DNA of 64,000 nucleotides from Chionis minor (lineage: Eukaryota > Chordata > Aves > Charadriiformes > Chionididae): assembly GCA_013398295.1 (NCBI GenBank), contig VZSF01010488.1, positions 124,001 through 188,000 on the forward strand, in the 5' to 3' direction. Below the pieces are notes generated by a model, which saw only the letters and a program-made list of their open reading frames with translations, did not search any database and was not told the DNA's origin. Below are positions 22,421-34,529 of the stretch, piece after piece. Positions within the stretch are counted from its first letter, which is position 1. Each line of letters opens with the position of its first letter. The position numbers and the translations under genes were made by a program.

Positions 22421-23036
22421 CTTATTCAACGAAAATTCCACATGGAATTTTGCAACATACAACAGGGGTTATGAAAAAAAACCAGTAGTTTAAATTGTCC
22501 AGTCTAAAGCATACTGAGAACATGGGACTCATTATACTTAAGGAACTGAAATCATTAGGTGGTAACAGCTTGTTGTCATACTAACTACCAACGTGGTCTG
22601 AATTAAAAGAGGCACCCTGCTGAGATCTTTACCAGGACTCATTCATTAACTCCCTCTCATTGTTCTTATCTGTTTTGCAGCTGTAGCCAGGTGAGAATTA
22701 ACGGGGCAGTTTACATCAGGCAGATGGTAGGTTCCCCAGGACAACTCTATTTAAAGAATAAGTAGGAGGAATCAGTAACTGGATAATAAGCATGGGGCAA
22801 ATAAAGCACATAAATATTTAGGGTTATTTTGCAGTATGCTTTTGACTTACAGTTGCTCCTGGGTGTAAAAAAAAAAAAAAAAAAAAAAGAAAAGACTGAA
22901 AGACTGATTGCTTATAGTATAGAACCTTGCTGGACAATCTAATTTCCTTATATGTGTTACTATTAACAATAGCTCTTGAAGTAACACTTCTTTACACTCC
23001 TTTACTCTGCTAACACAGAATTCCTTCAAGTAAAAG
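22421..23036. other. Unique non-coding DNA with poly(A) tract
   Basis: Contains a run of 22 A at 22867-22888. Nothing else is recognised. Confidence 0.5.
22867..22888. repeat. A22 homopolymer
   Basis: Twenty-two consecutive A, followed by GAAAAGACTGAAAGACTG. It is not at the end of any recognised retrocopy; the nearby CR1 starts about 150 bp to the right and CR1 does not use poly(A) tails. Confidence 0.85.
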
Positions 23037-23521
23037 AGAATCATCAAATAGTTTGTGTTGGAAGGACCTTTAAAGATCATCTAGTCCAACCACCCTGCAA
23101 GGAGCAGGGACATCTTCAACTACATCACGTTGCTCAGAGCCTGGCCCAATCTGACCTTGAATGTTTCCAGAGATGTGGCACCTGCCACCTCTCTAAGCCC
23201 CCTGTTCCACTGTTTCACCACCCTCATTATAAAATATTTCCTCCTTATATCTAGTCTACCTTCTTTTAGTTTAAAACTGTTACCCCTTGTCCTATTACAA
23301 CAAGCCCTGCTAAAAAGTTTGTCCCCGTCTTTCTTATAAGCCCCCTTTAAGCACTGAAAGGCCACAGTAAGGTCTCCCTGGAGACTTTCCAGGTTAAAGA
23401 ACCCCAATTCTCTCAGCCTGTCATCATAGAAGAGGTGTTCCATCCCTCTGATCACTTTCGTGGCCCTCCTCTGGGCCTGCTCCAACAGGTCCATATCTTT
23501 CCTGTGCTGGGAGGACCCTGC
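23037..23521 (-). mobile_element. CR1 LINE 3' fragment
   Basis: A 5'-truncated minus-strand CR1 of about 485 bp. The 3' end lies at about 23037 (AGAGAATCAT, a worn tail in reverse) and is followed by the standard TTGGAAGGACCTTTAAAGATC segment. At the other end it reaches the DNA just upstream of the QRRATK motif and stops at about 23521. It is relatively well preserved: the ORF2 C-terminus is still open for 124 codons. Confidence 0.93.
23120..23494 (-). pseudogene. CR1 ORF2 C-terminal fragment, still open
   Basis: A 124-codon uninterrupted frame carries the C-terminal region of CR1 ORF2, beyond the reverse transcriptase: QAQRRATKVIRGMEHLFYDD, RLRELGFFNLESLQGDLT, CNRTRGNSFKLKEGR, VVKQWNRGLREV and VRLGQALSNVM. 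The last is the usual end of the ORF, so the natural stop is probably retained. It lacks all catalytic domains because the insertion is 5'-truncated. A four-codon shortening is seen in the LEKRRLRGDL segment (LESLQGDL). It is not a host gene. Confidence 0.92.
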
Positions 23522-25059
23522 TCTCTACTCCTGAAATGCAGAATTAGTTTATGTCTGCTACTGAGCTCATCAAATATAATTTCTGTATTAAAAGTGAAAT
23601 TAAGAAAACAGGCGAGTATTTTCCAAAGTAGTAGGATCAGAGGTAATCAGAATTGTTTATTACAAAACACAGGTACTTTGAAAAATCCTGCCTTCTTCCC
23701 CTTGCTTCCTACAAAATTACAGGGTCTGCTGTAAAGAAAATCCTGAAGAAAGCAGTCCTGAGTCTAACTCTGAGGTAGAAATGCTCCCTGACTGCTCGTC
23801 ATCTGTCCAAAGTGACTTTCAGCTGCATATATCCTGCATTTGCTTCTCTGTTTTAGCCTACAGTCACAGGATGTGAAGTGATGAACCACTCAGGTCTCCA
23901 CAGTCCTTGCACCCTTGAGCCACACCAGCCCCTTGCCAGGTTCTCTAGGCAACCCATAGAGAAGTCCCTACAGGGAGGATCTCTGCCAGTATATAAAGTT
24001 GACCCAAATAAACATCAAGCACAGAACATGTTTTGGCAAAATAATCAGTAATACTTGTCTCTTATTTTACTATTAACCATGGAAGGGCAGATCTAACCCA
24101 TTCCCTATCTGTGACTGTCCAACCAGTTCCTAAGGGTATTTTACCTTTACAGACTACTCAGCCTGCCCGAATAGTTTCCTCTCATGCTTCCTGTCTTTTT
24201 ACACTCACCTTTGTAAGAGTCTGTAAGAGCTCCACATAATTTATATGGCTTGTTTTTTCACAAGTTCTAGTGTTTTTACTCAAATGGTTTTATGTACCAG
24301 AATGCATGTGATGTATAACTTTTCATAACACTTGAGCATTGCAGTTTTTCTTGGTAATGGATTTCATCTTGTACCTGACAGTCTACGCTTGAAAATTATA
24401 AGCATAAAATTAAAATACCAAACAAATTTCTAAAACTGTTCTTTGAATTAGCAAATTGCACAGTATCTCAGAAGGCTTTAGTAAGCATTTTCTCCCCCTA
24501 CATCTTCCCAGAAGCCTGACTAAGATGATGTTCGTCTGTCTTATCCTGCATGCCCTGTACTTTCTGATTCTCTAGGCTCTTTACCACACACTTATAAGAA
24601 TTCAGAAGGGCACAAGGGAAATTATTTTAAAAATTGTTCTAGTTCTGTTAAGGAGAAAATATCTACAACACTGTGGGGGTTTTCTTTTCCCTGATATGGT
24701 CAGGAAAGTTTTGCAAAGACACTGGCAATGGCCCAGGAGACAAGTACAGTATTTTGATTTCCATTAAGCTGATATGATTTTGACATTATTCTTTTTGGTA
24801 TTCCCTCAAGATGCATATTTCTTCAAACAAGGTGGCTGCTATGTTTCTCATGTTGACATTGGCTAGATCCTACCCTTCTCTCAGTTTCCTGGTATGTTAC
24901 TTCTCAAGTAATCTTGTTAAACATATAAGTATTTATAGATATAAATATAATTGTAAGTTCTCAGAAAAGGCTCCTTATTGGTGAAGTTATTTCTACAACT
25001 ACTGTTTGGCTTTTCAAAAGTGCTTGTATTAAATGGCAGTTTCAAAGAATCGAGCACTG
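23522..25059. other. Unique AT-rich non-coding DNA
   Basis: No gene, RNA gene or repeat family is recognised. Confidence 0.5.
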
Positions 25060-25202
25060 TCTGGAGACTTTCAAAACCCATCTAGACGCCATTCTGTGCA
25101 ACCTGTTCTAGATGAACCTGCTCTGGCAGGGGGGTTGGACTAGATGATCTCCAGAGGTCCCTTCCAACCCCTACCATTCTGTGATTCTGCGATTCTGTGA
25201 TT
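25060..25202 (+). mobile_element. CR1 LINE 3' end fragment, plus strand
   Basis: About 143 bp of the extreme CR1 3' end in plus orientation. It contains the last codons of ORF2 (GGAGACTTTCAAAACCCATC…), the 3' UTR with GGGGTTGGACTAGATGATCT, and the typical tail of ATTCTGTG / ATTCTGCG / ATTCTGTGA octamers at about 25176-25202. It is the only CR1 piece on the plus strand in this window and is strongly 5'-truncated. Confidence 0.93.
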
Positions 25203-28200
25203 TACTATGACAAAGTTTCAGAGATTTAGGTGCTCACATGCTGCATTTTAATATTCTATTACAGATTTTTGACGGACTTGGTTTGCAGGGTTCGATCTCC
25301 ACATTAAAAAACAAAACAAAACAAAAAGTTGTATCAGTTATTGTGTTAGCTAATCTGTCCACACACATTTGATCAGGAAGCCTCTTTTCCTATGACAGTC
25401 TTTCCCTGCAATACATTTCCCTAGTATTCCCAGATAGTCTAAAGTTACAGTACAACTTAACATTTCCTCTCATATTGTGCTTTCACCCTCTGTTTCAGAG
25501 ATGTTTAGATGATGATATTGTGCCACAGATCAAAACTTTTCTTCTTTAAGTAAGTGAGGAATGGAAACAAGATAACTTGATGTGTTTCCAACTTGGTGTT
25601 CTATAGCAACTGAATTTCAAAGGAGTGGTGAGTTGGTTTTTTCCTTTTATGTTTCTACAAAGAATGGTCTGAATAAAATGTTCTTCTTTTGCATATTGTT
25701 CATTCACATGTTTTATACCAGGAATAAAAATGACAACAGCAATGTTGTACGAATAACCAGTGTTCTTTGGTTTCAGAACTAAAACAAACAAAAAAATCAA
25801 AATCAAAACCTTTACTTTAGATTTAATGAAGCTTAAATTTTATTGGTATTCTTTAGTGAAATAGCCTTCTTCTTCATCCAGAACATTTGATTCAATAAAA
25901 ATTTCTTTCAGTAAAAAACCCCTACCTTTTCAGCAACAATAAAAAAGAACTGAATAGGTGCACCACTACAATGATACTCTGCTGGTACCGTGAGGGATTA
26001 GAGAACTCATGAAGAAAGGCTCAATTCTCTTCTCTGTTCTGTGTAACTGGGAAACTTTCTGTCAGTACCTAAAACATGCCTGCTACCAGTGATAGTAATT
26101 CCTGGTGAGATGCAGATTAACCCAGAAAACCTGAATGCAAACATATCCAGGAAAAACAAATTTTGATCCAGATCTTCATCATGAAATATTGTATCTAATC
26201 AACATGAACATCATTGACCATATATTTGGTGGAATATATTTTGGTAGTTTGGTAGCATGGGATGTAGCCTATTCTGTATTTATTTGATATTTTTATGTGC
26301 TTTCAAAGAAAATGCATAGATCTCTAAGACTGTTAGATTGAAAAACTAATCTTGACCTCTCGTGTTTGAAAATGGCACATTCTCTTTGGCTGGTATGACA
26401 TCTTTTTAATACCATAAAACGTCAATGTTTTGGAAGTAAAGGTCATTCTAGAAATTTAATACCTGACTAGAAAAGATCTCTTCATTGGTTTTTTCTCCTT
26501 TGATCATTTAATTTTCTGTATTCTCATAAATATGCCTAAAGAAGAACAGAATAGATCAGTCAAGCTCAATTTAGATCTCTGGCCAAGATCTAAGCAATTA
26601 AAAGATCTGTGCTATTTATAACACCTTCTGATACTAACATTTGCCAGGTTAGAATGTCTGTATCTTTTCATTTCAGATAATGAAAAAGCCCCTGTGCAGT
26701 TCTGTGCATCTGCTTGAATTAGACGACTTTTAGTTATTTCTAGCAGCATGCACATTTATTATTATGTTATTATACAAACTGGAAGGATCACAGAATAAAA
26801 CCTGATCTAGTAGACTGTAGTTAAGGAAATTAAGCATACATACTCCAGTATTAACAGTATTCTGCTTAAACGGCTCTCTGGATGCCTCGTGCTATACTAT
26901 AGATAAACTAAATAAAAGCAGGATCTGTTCTTATTCATTCCCATCTTCAGCTATCAAGTAAATGCCTACCCATTCCATATTGTGTTAGCTGTAAAGTGGA
27001 AAAGGTATTTTATATTAAAAATCTGTGTGCATATTGCTTTCATAACTACCTTTCAAGTAAGGAAAGAAAACATGAGTCTCATCAACAGCTTTTTATGACC
27101 TTTTAATATACACTGTGAGAACATGGCCTTTAGTTACAATGATAAGCAGAATTTCCATCCTGATAGAGTTCAGAGGATAAAGTTATACCTTCTTTATTTT
27201 GTTTTATTACTGGCATGGAAGATGCACAGCTTTAAAGATGCTTGGGTTCCACCTGAGGTATTTTGTTTCTACAGCCAGTGCTACAAAAAAAAACTTTTTT
27301 GAGAAAAAAAATAGTAAAAGTGGTTTGTAATATTACTATTCATCTTAAGCATTTCCCAAGCTGTAGCACCACATCAGTCCTATATCAGCCTTCACTGCTT
27401 TCCCTTTTTTCCAGATTGCATAATGTCTCTGAATATCAATTTTAAGTCTTGTGAACATGTAAACACCAAAATCCCTGTACTTCAGAACAGTCCATGGGCT
27501 AGCAGTTCACCTTGTTCAAAGATCAAGCAGCTCAGAGTTGTTCATATATATTAATTTTTGCTGAATCAAGGTCATAACTTGATGCTTACATAGTGAGTAC
27601 CTGTCTTCTAATACTGCCATTTATTGCAACCATTTCTATAAACTATGGAAGAACAAAGTTTCTTATCATCCTGCATGTGTTTCAGGTAGAAAAGACTGTT
27701 GTTTATTGATCTCCAAATAAAAAAATTCTTATCTATTGTTTTATTGCCATATTGAATCTATTTTTTTTCACACCTGAATGACAGCTACTGTGCCTGAAAG
27801 TTTTGTCTGTTTTTCCAGGTACAAACATTTGTTCAAATGGAAGCATTCATTTCTTTCTACAAAAGTTATCTCATTTGTTATTTGCTCATCAGAAGCGTGT
27901 GCTGCTAGAAAACAATGTGGAGACCTTCTGATACTGAGCTGTTCAACAAAAGAAAACAAAAGTAATCTTACTGTAATTGCGTACCTATGTTTTCACATAT
28001 ACTTACTGAATTACTCATTTATTTGACAATTCTATGCATGGAAAGTACGTAACTTGCTTATATACTTTTCAGCCTAGTTCTTCATGTGCAACTTCAGAAT
28101 TGAATGGGAATTTGAGGACAGCTGTGTGAACTTCTGAAGAGGAAAATTTTATTTTCAATTCATCTTGGTAGCATAAGGACCATATTAAGTTTTGAATTCC

Positions 28201-29599
28201 AATAAGCACCAATGTGTCTCTACGTGTCAGGATTTGTCTATTGTGGACAAGAGAGACTGCTTTTTGCAGAGTTGTGTACTTCTCACAGAAATCTGAGTAC
28301 TTTGGTGCTTTCCTCTCACTACTACAGGACCTCAGTTAAAATGTAAGCATCAAGGAGCCACTTTAATATATAAATCACTTGAAAATGCAGGTTGCAGATG
28401 TGTGATGGGAAAGGAGGAGTAGTTAACAGTAGTCACTGTCATCCTCCTCTCTTTTTGGATTTTGGGAAAATCATTGGAAGTTCCTCAGCATCCTTCCTGA
28501 ATTTATGAAGTAGGGTTAAAGTAGTTAGTCCATTAGAGACATCCAAGGGCAAGAGAAAATTACTAAAAAGTTCTTTACCACACTTTGTATTTTTAATGTG
28601 TGCCTTTTATGCCAAGCAAGGAATTACTTCCCAAGAAAATGCAGGGGACATCTCAAAGCATATAACACAGTCTTCCCAAAAGAGTAATCTTTGCTTTTCC
28701 TAAGACTATGCATATCATTTGTAGTAAGACTAGTTTCTTTTTTATTTGTCTGCATTTAAGGTAAATTCATTACTTATTTTTCTATAGTAGGAAATGTTTC
28801 CAATAAAATCAAACAATACTGATTAATAAATATGTATTTTGTTAGTTGTATCTGAAATACTTAGACAAAAAAATCAGAACAGCAATACAGTTACAAAACT
28901 GACTAAATTCCTTTATTTTATACCATCAGAACAAACTGTCCTGGCATTGATAATACAGAATTAAGTTAATAACATCAATAAGAAGGGAGACATTCTCTGA
29001 ATGGGACCAGCCTGTAATGTGTATTAACCAACAGCCAATTTGAGCAAGTAACATTGATTCGATTCAGTTGCAGATAGAAGAGTTCAAAACAAGACCCATA
29101 AACATTAAGTCTCATCACTAAATAAAAAAATTAAAAAAAGGTGAACACAAGAGAACTCTTCTCCCTGTGATGGTTCAGGAACCACAGAATAAATCCAATT
29201 TGTTTTGCTCAGGTGTAGTTTCTCACTTGAGTGGTAGGTCAGTCTAGGACAAGTAGACTTGCAATTCAAAGGAATTGCATCTAAAATGGTTGTAATAGGA
29301 TAGTAAGGGTAGTAAATGACTCAGGATAGCAAATTACTTATTTTGCTAATGAAATTCCAATGGCTGACATTATGGCAGCCGTGTTAGTCTGTCCATTTAT
29401 TTGATGAAGTCTGCAAATCATTACACAGAAAAGAGTTGGTTAAAAGTAAACACCAGATTGATTTAAGCACTATCAGAAGAAAAAAAGAAAAAGCAACCAA
29501 CCAACCAAAAGCCCCCACTTTTGAAAACTTGTGGGTTTTTTTTTACTGTATCTAAAGCAGAGTATTAGGATTCAATTGTGTATACGTGCTTTATTGTTC
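25203..29599. other. Unique AT-rich non-coding DNA
   Basis: Contains an (AAAAC)n-like tract at 25305-25328 and a CCAA-repeating stretch at about 29496-29508. No gene or repeat family is recognised. Confidence 0.5.
25305..25328. repeat. AAAAC-type low-complexity tract
   Basis: An AAAAAACAAAACAAAACAAAAA-like run about 100 bp beyond a CR1 tail. Confidence 0.8.
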
Positions 29600-30238
29600 A
29601 CAGAATCACAGAATGTTAGAGGTTGGAAGGGACTTCTGGAGATCACCTGGTCCAACCCTCCTGCCAGAGCAGGTCCACCTACAGCAGGTTGCACAGGATT
29701 ACGTCCAGGTGGGTTCTGAATGTCTCCAGAGTCGGAGACTCCACCACCTCTCTCAGCAGCCTGTTCCAGTGCTCTGCCACCCTCAAAGGAAAGAAGTTGC
29801 TCTTCATGTTGAGATGGAACTTCCTATATTCAAGTTTGTACAAATTGTCCCTTGTCCTATCACTGGGTATCTCTGAGAAAAGACCAGCCCCCTCCTCCCG
29901 GCACCCTCCCTTTAAGTATTTGTAAGCATTGATGAGATCCCCCCTCAGTCTTCTCTTCTCCAGACTAAAAAGACTCAACTCCCTCAGCCTTTCCTCATAA
30001 GAAAGGTGTTACAGCCCTCTAACCATCTTTGTAGCCCTTTCCTGCACCCTCTCCAGCACTTCCCTGTCCTTCTTAAACTGGGGAGCCCAGAACTGGACTC
30101 AGTACTGGAGTTGCAGCCTCACCAGGGCAGAGTAAAGGGGGAGGATGACCTCCCTCGACCTGCTTGCTACACTCTTCTTGATGCACCCCAGGATGCCATT
30201 GGCCTTCTGGGCCACAAAGGCACATTGCTGTCCTCATC
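29600..30238 (-). mobile_element. CR1 LINE 3' fragment
   Basis: A minus-strand CR1 of about 640 bp, 5'-truncated. The 3' end carries two tail octamers (in reverse TCACAGAATCACAGAAT, 29600-29616) and the standard GGAGATCACCTGGTCCAACCC region. Toward higher coordinates it runs through the ORF2 C-terminus to the segment GATGCACCCCAGGATGCC and ends near 30238. This copy contains exactly the terminal portion missing from the long element at 556-3760, and shows that about 560 bp are lacking there. Confidence 0.94.
29679..29978 (-). pseudogene. CR1 ORF2 C-terminal fragment
   Basis: A 99-codon open frame on the minus strand with SLFSLEKRRLRGDLI, YKYLKGG, SDRTRDNLYKLEYRKFHLNM, EHWNRLLREVVESPTLETF and LDVILCNLL at its end. 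This is the ORF2 C-terminal region of a CR1 subfamily different from the copy at 23120-23494 (YRKFHLNMKSNFF in place of RLDIRRKYF). Upstream of 29978 the frame is interrupted by a stop at about 30008. No catalytic domain is present. Confidence 0.9.
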
Positions 30239-33200
30239 TAGTACAGAGTTCAGAGGATGTCATGTAGGATGATAAACAAAAAAAACCATTTTTTCAGGCC
30301 CTCTATTCCTAAAATCCTAGACCAAAACCTCTGAAGCACCAGACAAGGATCTAGATTTTCCTCAATACTTCCTCTTTTATTAGCAATCAAGCCAAAACTA
30401 AAAATGTGATCATTCCAGACTTATGACTGTTCATAATCTGGATTCAGGGTTAGAATTTTGAATTCTAAGAGGTAGACTGAACCCTGAAGCCAGGAACACC
30501 CATTTCTGGGTGAATGCTCCAATGAGTAAGTTATTATTAAAAAGGTGGACAGCAGGAGTCGTGGTAGTGTTAAGGTTCCTGAACTATAATTCCCATTGGA
30601 AACTATATCATTATTCAATAAGAAAAGAGCATGTTGAAACACTGGAGTGTCTGTAAGTTCGGCTGCTAGTGGCTTCACCCAGCTCTTATGTTCATAGCAT
30701 GCAGCACCCTTAGACTGGCAATGACCACTTTTAATTTAATAAATACCTGGTAGAGAGCTGGAGTGGCAACAGCTCTGAAATTAATGTTATAATTGTGGAG
30801 GACATTACAGTTACAGTTTTGATATAGCTTGGTATCAAGGCTGTGCTTGCAGGCACAACCAATGCACTTGTTAATTCCCTGTGTGATCGAGGAGTTCCAC
30901 AGCTACCTTCTGTATCAATGAAACAGTGGACTGATTTGAGACAACAGAGTAACCTGAGTCAAAGTGTTTGACTGAATTCGTAGTGGACTTCACAACAAAG
31001 CATTTGGCCAATTTTTACAATACTTTAGGCAAGAATTTCAGACAGATCCAGAGCTTCCCACAGGCAGGTTCTGCAATATATAGTCCAACTGCGGAACACT
31101 ATTTTCAAGTTTAAATATAATGATTAATGTCCTGGGTAGAGACCTTGCTTAGTCCAGAAATTCCTCAGACAGTTCTGGCCGTAGAATTGACTAAACTGTA
31201 CATGGATAACGCACTTGTAATTAGTCAGTAGAAACTGCTCCTGTAGATGAAGAATTGATCATGTACGACAATCCTTTGCGTATAGCTAAGATAGTTAGGA
31301 GGTGTTTTGTACATAGTTTAGGAAAATCAGTAACAGCAGATTGCGCATGTGCTGGAGTGATCACATTGGACTGCGGGCCAGCTGGGTGTAAGAATTCAGC
31401 AAAAAACCCTTCAGGGAGTCTCAGTGAATCCAACTGGAGTTACTGTCACACTGAAGACAGTGACTGTCACCTTCAGGACAACAGCTAACCTTCTTGTGCA
31501 AAAGATTCGCTTCTCCACGTGAGCTTTATCTTATGCCAGAGATGCTAACAACTTCATGTTTTAGCAAACACTCTCTGTCAACAGTAATTCAAACATTTTT
31601 AATTAGAATAATGAGAAAAAGTAGAGAATTAAGGCTCTAAGTATTTAGAAAGTAGAGAGACACGTTTTATATTCATCATACATAAGACAGAGGTCTTTCA
31701 TTTCATAGGCATTCACAGCTGCTTCAGTGAGTAATTTTGAATAGTCATGTGACTGCATGCAGATATTAGACTTAACAAAGACTTAGAGGCTTTTTTTGTT
31801 TGAGGATTTTATTTCAGGAACAGTATTTATGGTTTCTTATTTAAACTTGGATGCAACAAAGAAAGCAGAAATGAAGCAAAGAGACGAAATTTTTTATGCT
31901 TTGCTAGTTTAGTCTTCGGAAGTCAAAAATGGCTCTTGAGTCATACAATATTCAAGGCTTTCAATACTGTCTTTTACATTATTGGTAAGTGGGAAAAATA
32001 TTAATTTAACTAGAGGTATATGCCTCTAATGCAAAATTAATTTTGCAGTTGCCTCTTTCAGTGGTTTCTATCATTCTAAACTACTGTAATCAACTGACTA
32101 AGGAGATGCGAAAATACAACCATATTGTAGTTATGGAGAGGGGCCTGTTCCAGTGACCTCTATAATTTTGGTAACAGCCTGGGGAACCTTGAACTTGAAG
32201 TGTAATGTTTATCTCAAAATAAATCAGTAGTAGCGCATGAAGAATGGTGTGGTTTTGGCTTGGTTTGGCCTCAAATTCCTAAATACATCTCCCTCGATGC
32301 CTGTCCTACACCGCTCCCAACTGTCCCTTACCGATGCTCTAAAAGCACCATTTCACTGCAGCGAATACAGAATGTGTTGTTTTAGATGTCTCTATTTGCC
32401 TAAGGCTCTCTGAAAGGCTCTCTTGTCTACTAGTCTTTTTTTTCATAGCTTTGCTAGCTTTCACCTTTCTTATACAAATCAAATGCATCTCATTTGATTT
32501 TTGTCACCAACGTGATTAATTACATTGCACAATCTGTTTGGTGTCTGCTTCTGTATGCACTAATGCCACATCAGAGAACGCCATACTGCCGCATCACAGA
32601 ACGCCATACAGCCACTTGTGCTGTTGGCCAGTTTGGGTCCAAACCAGCAAAATCCAACTAGCTCTTTCCAATCTTATAAATGGGCCTGGAGATGGTGCTT
32701 TTATGCACAGAGAGAAGACTATTGTTACTACTGAAGGTCAACTACAAAGATTTTAGAGCCACTTTACTGGTATTAGTTTTAAAACAGATAACAAAAGTGA
32801 TTTATAAACATTCAGGAGGTCATAGCTGAATTTCAGGAAACATTTTTAGTTTAAAAGGTAGGCCACAGCTGCTGACAAGTTTGATTTGATATAAAACCAA
32901 TCATTACTATAGTTCATTTCAGCAGATTAGAAGCATAAAGAACTTTACTTTCTTCACTATTCAAATTCACATTTAGCTTTGTTACATAGATCTGTCCTAT
33001 ATTATTCAGTGGTCTCCCTTTAATATTGATTTTTCATTTTCAACATTTAATTTACCAACCAATGTTGTTACTTGGATCAGAATATTATGGGGTTTATAGC
33101 AATTTTGTACTAACTTATTCGCCCGTTACAATGTATTATAGATCTCGAAAATCTACAGGCCATCCCACATAAAACCACAAAAGGTTTCATCCTCTAGTCT

Positions 33201-34529
33201 TCCAAGACTATTTTTCACCAGGAATATTACGATTTTTCTATGAGAGGCAGTTGCAAATGGAGAACTTTATTTATAGTTCAATCTGGCAAGATTACTCAGA
33301 GGCAAAAGAGTCTTGTAATATGGTATTAACAAGTGCTTACCAATGAGGGCAACAGCCATTGCCTTCACTGGCCACTCTTCCTGGACCCATCCTGGGAGCT
33401 TTCTTAAAGTGGTAAAGGGACCAAAAATCCAGACAGTGCATGGATTTTAGCTTTCATTCTGACAATAAAAACATGAGCACTAAAAACGAGACAAAATCGT
33501 TAGATCTTCTAATTGTGACACTCACCTTAAATACCCTACCCAATCTGTCGCTTATCTTATGTCAGTAGTCACATGATTATTACTGCTGATTTCTCTTTTT
33601 TTTTTTTTAAATCTCAGAATAATCAGGAGCTTTTAACACTGCCATATGACTTTCTCCAGAGTGAGCAGTTATGCAGATAGTTATTAGCCTGAGAGATTAC
33701 TGTACCACCATAAACATAGATTTGCTTGCATAAATGTTTGCAGTGTGTGAATAATATATGTTGTGAATCAAAGTCAATGTGACGTTTTTCTTCAAAGTAA
33801 CATTTGCAAACACTTTCAGCATTATTTATTCAACTTTGCCGATAAGAGTTGGTAAACGATAACTTGTTAACATGCAACTACTGTAAATATTAGATTTGTC
33901 TTGGCTTTTTTATTAGTTTATATTTGCAAGGCAATGAACCAAGTTACATGGTTAACCTGATGATCTGGTCTTGATTTTAATTTCCTTTCTACCTTTTCTC
34001 TTGAAGAAGCTGTTGTTGAGAATGAAGATGTTCTAAAAGAGTGACACCTACTTGTCTTGGTCTTTGCTGCCATGTTTTATTCTCTCAGTCTCTCTAAAGG
34101 AAAAAAAGACAAATAAAAAGGTATTTCATAAAAGCAATCAATTCATCACTTTTCGGTACATTCTTTTCCTATATCCCTAGTACTTTAGAATATAAGCTCT
34201 TCCTGGAAGGGGCTTTATGCTAGTATTTGTCTGCAAAGTGCTGAGAATATTATTTTTTAAAGAGAATCTGACTTTCTCTCTATAACAAAAAGTAGGTTAA
34301 GTATGATCCAGTCTTCTTCCGTGGTACCCGCAGCTGACAAATAAGGTTTCTTTCCATTCTCTTCTGTTCTTTCACACACAAACAGGCCAGTATGTCTGAA
34401 TTTGTTACTGAGATATTACTTACTATGTGGGCTACTTGAAAGAATTCTTGTGCTCTCTCTTACTGTTAATTACGTTTTTTCTTAAAATCTCCTTTGAGAA
34501 TAAGTGATTTAACCCCCAAGCTACCTAGC
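30239..34529. other. Unique AT-rich non-coding DNA
   Basis: Apart from a 23-bp tandem duplication (32565-32610) and a T13 run (33596-33608), no gene or repeat family is recognised. Confidence 0.5.
32565..32610. repeat. 23-bp tandem duplication
   Basis: GCCACATCAGAGAACGCCAT… (32565-32587) is followed directly by GCCGCATCACAGAACGCCAT… (32588-32610). The copies differ at three positions, and a partial third GCCAC follows. Confidence 0.85.

Noticed and set aside
22867..22888. A22 run as the poly(A) tail of a processed retrocopy
   Set aside because: No coding-like or mRNA-like sequence precedes it on the plus strand and no target-site duplication was found.
25288..25330. GGTTCGATCTCC like a tRNA B box followed by an A-rich tail (possible SINE)
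   Set aside because: No A box, no acceptor-stem pairing and no tRNA-like cloverleaf upstream; the preceding DNA is a CR1 tail and unique sequence.
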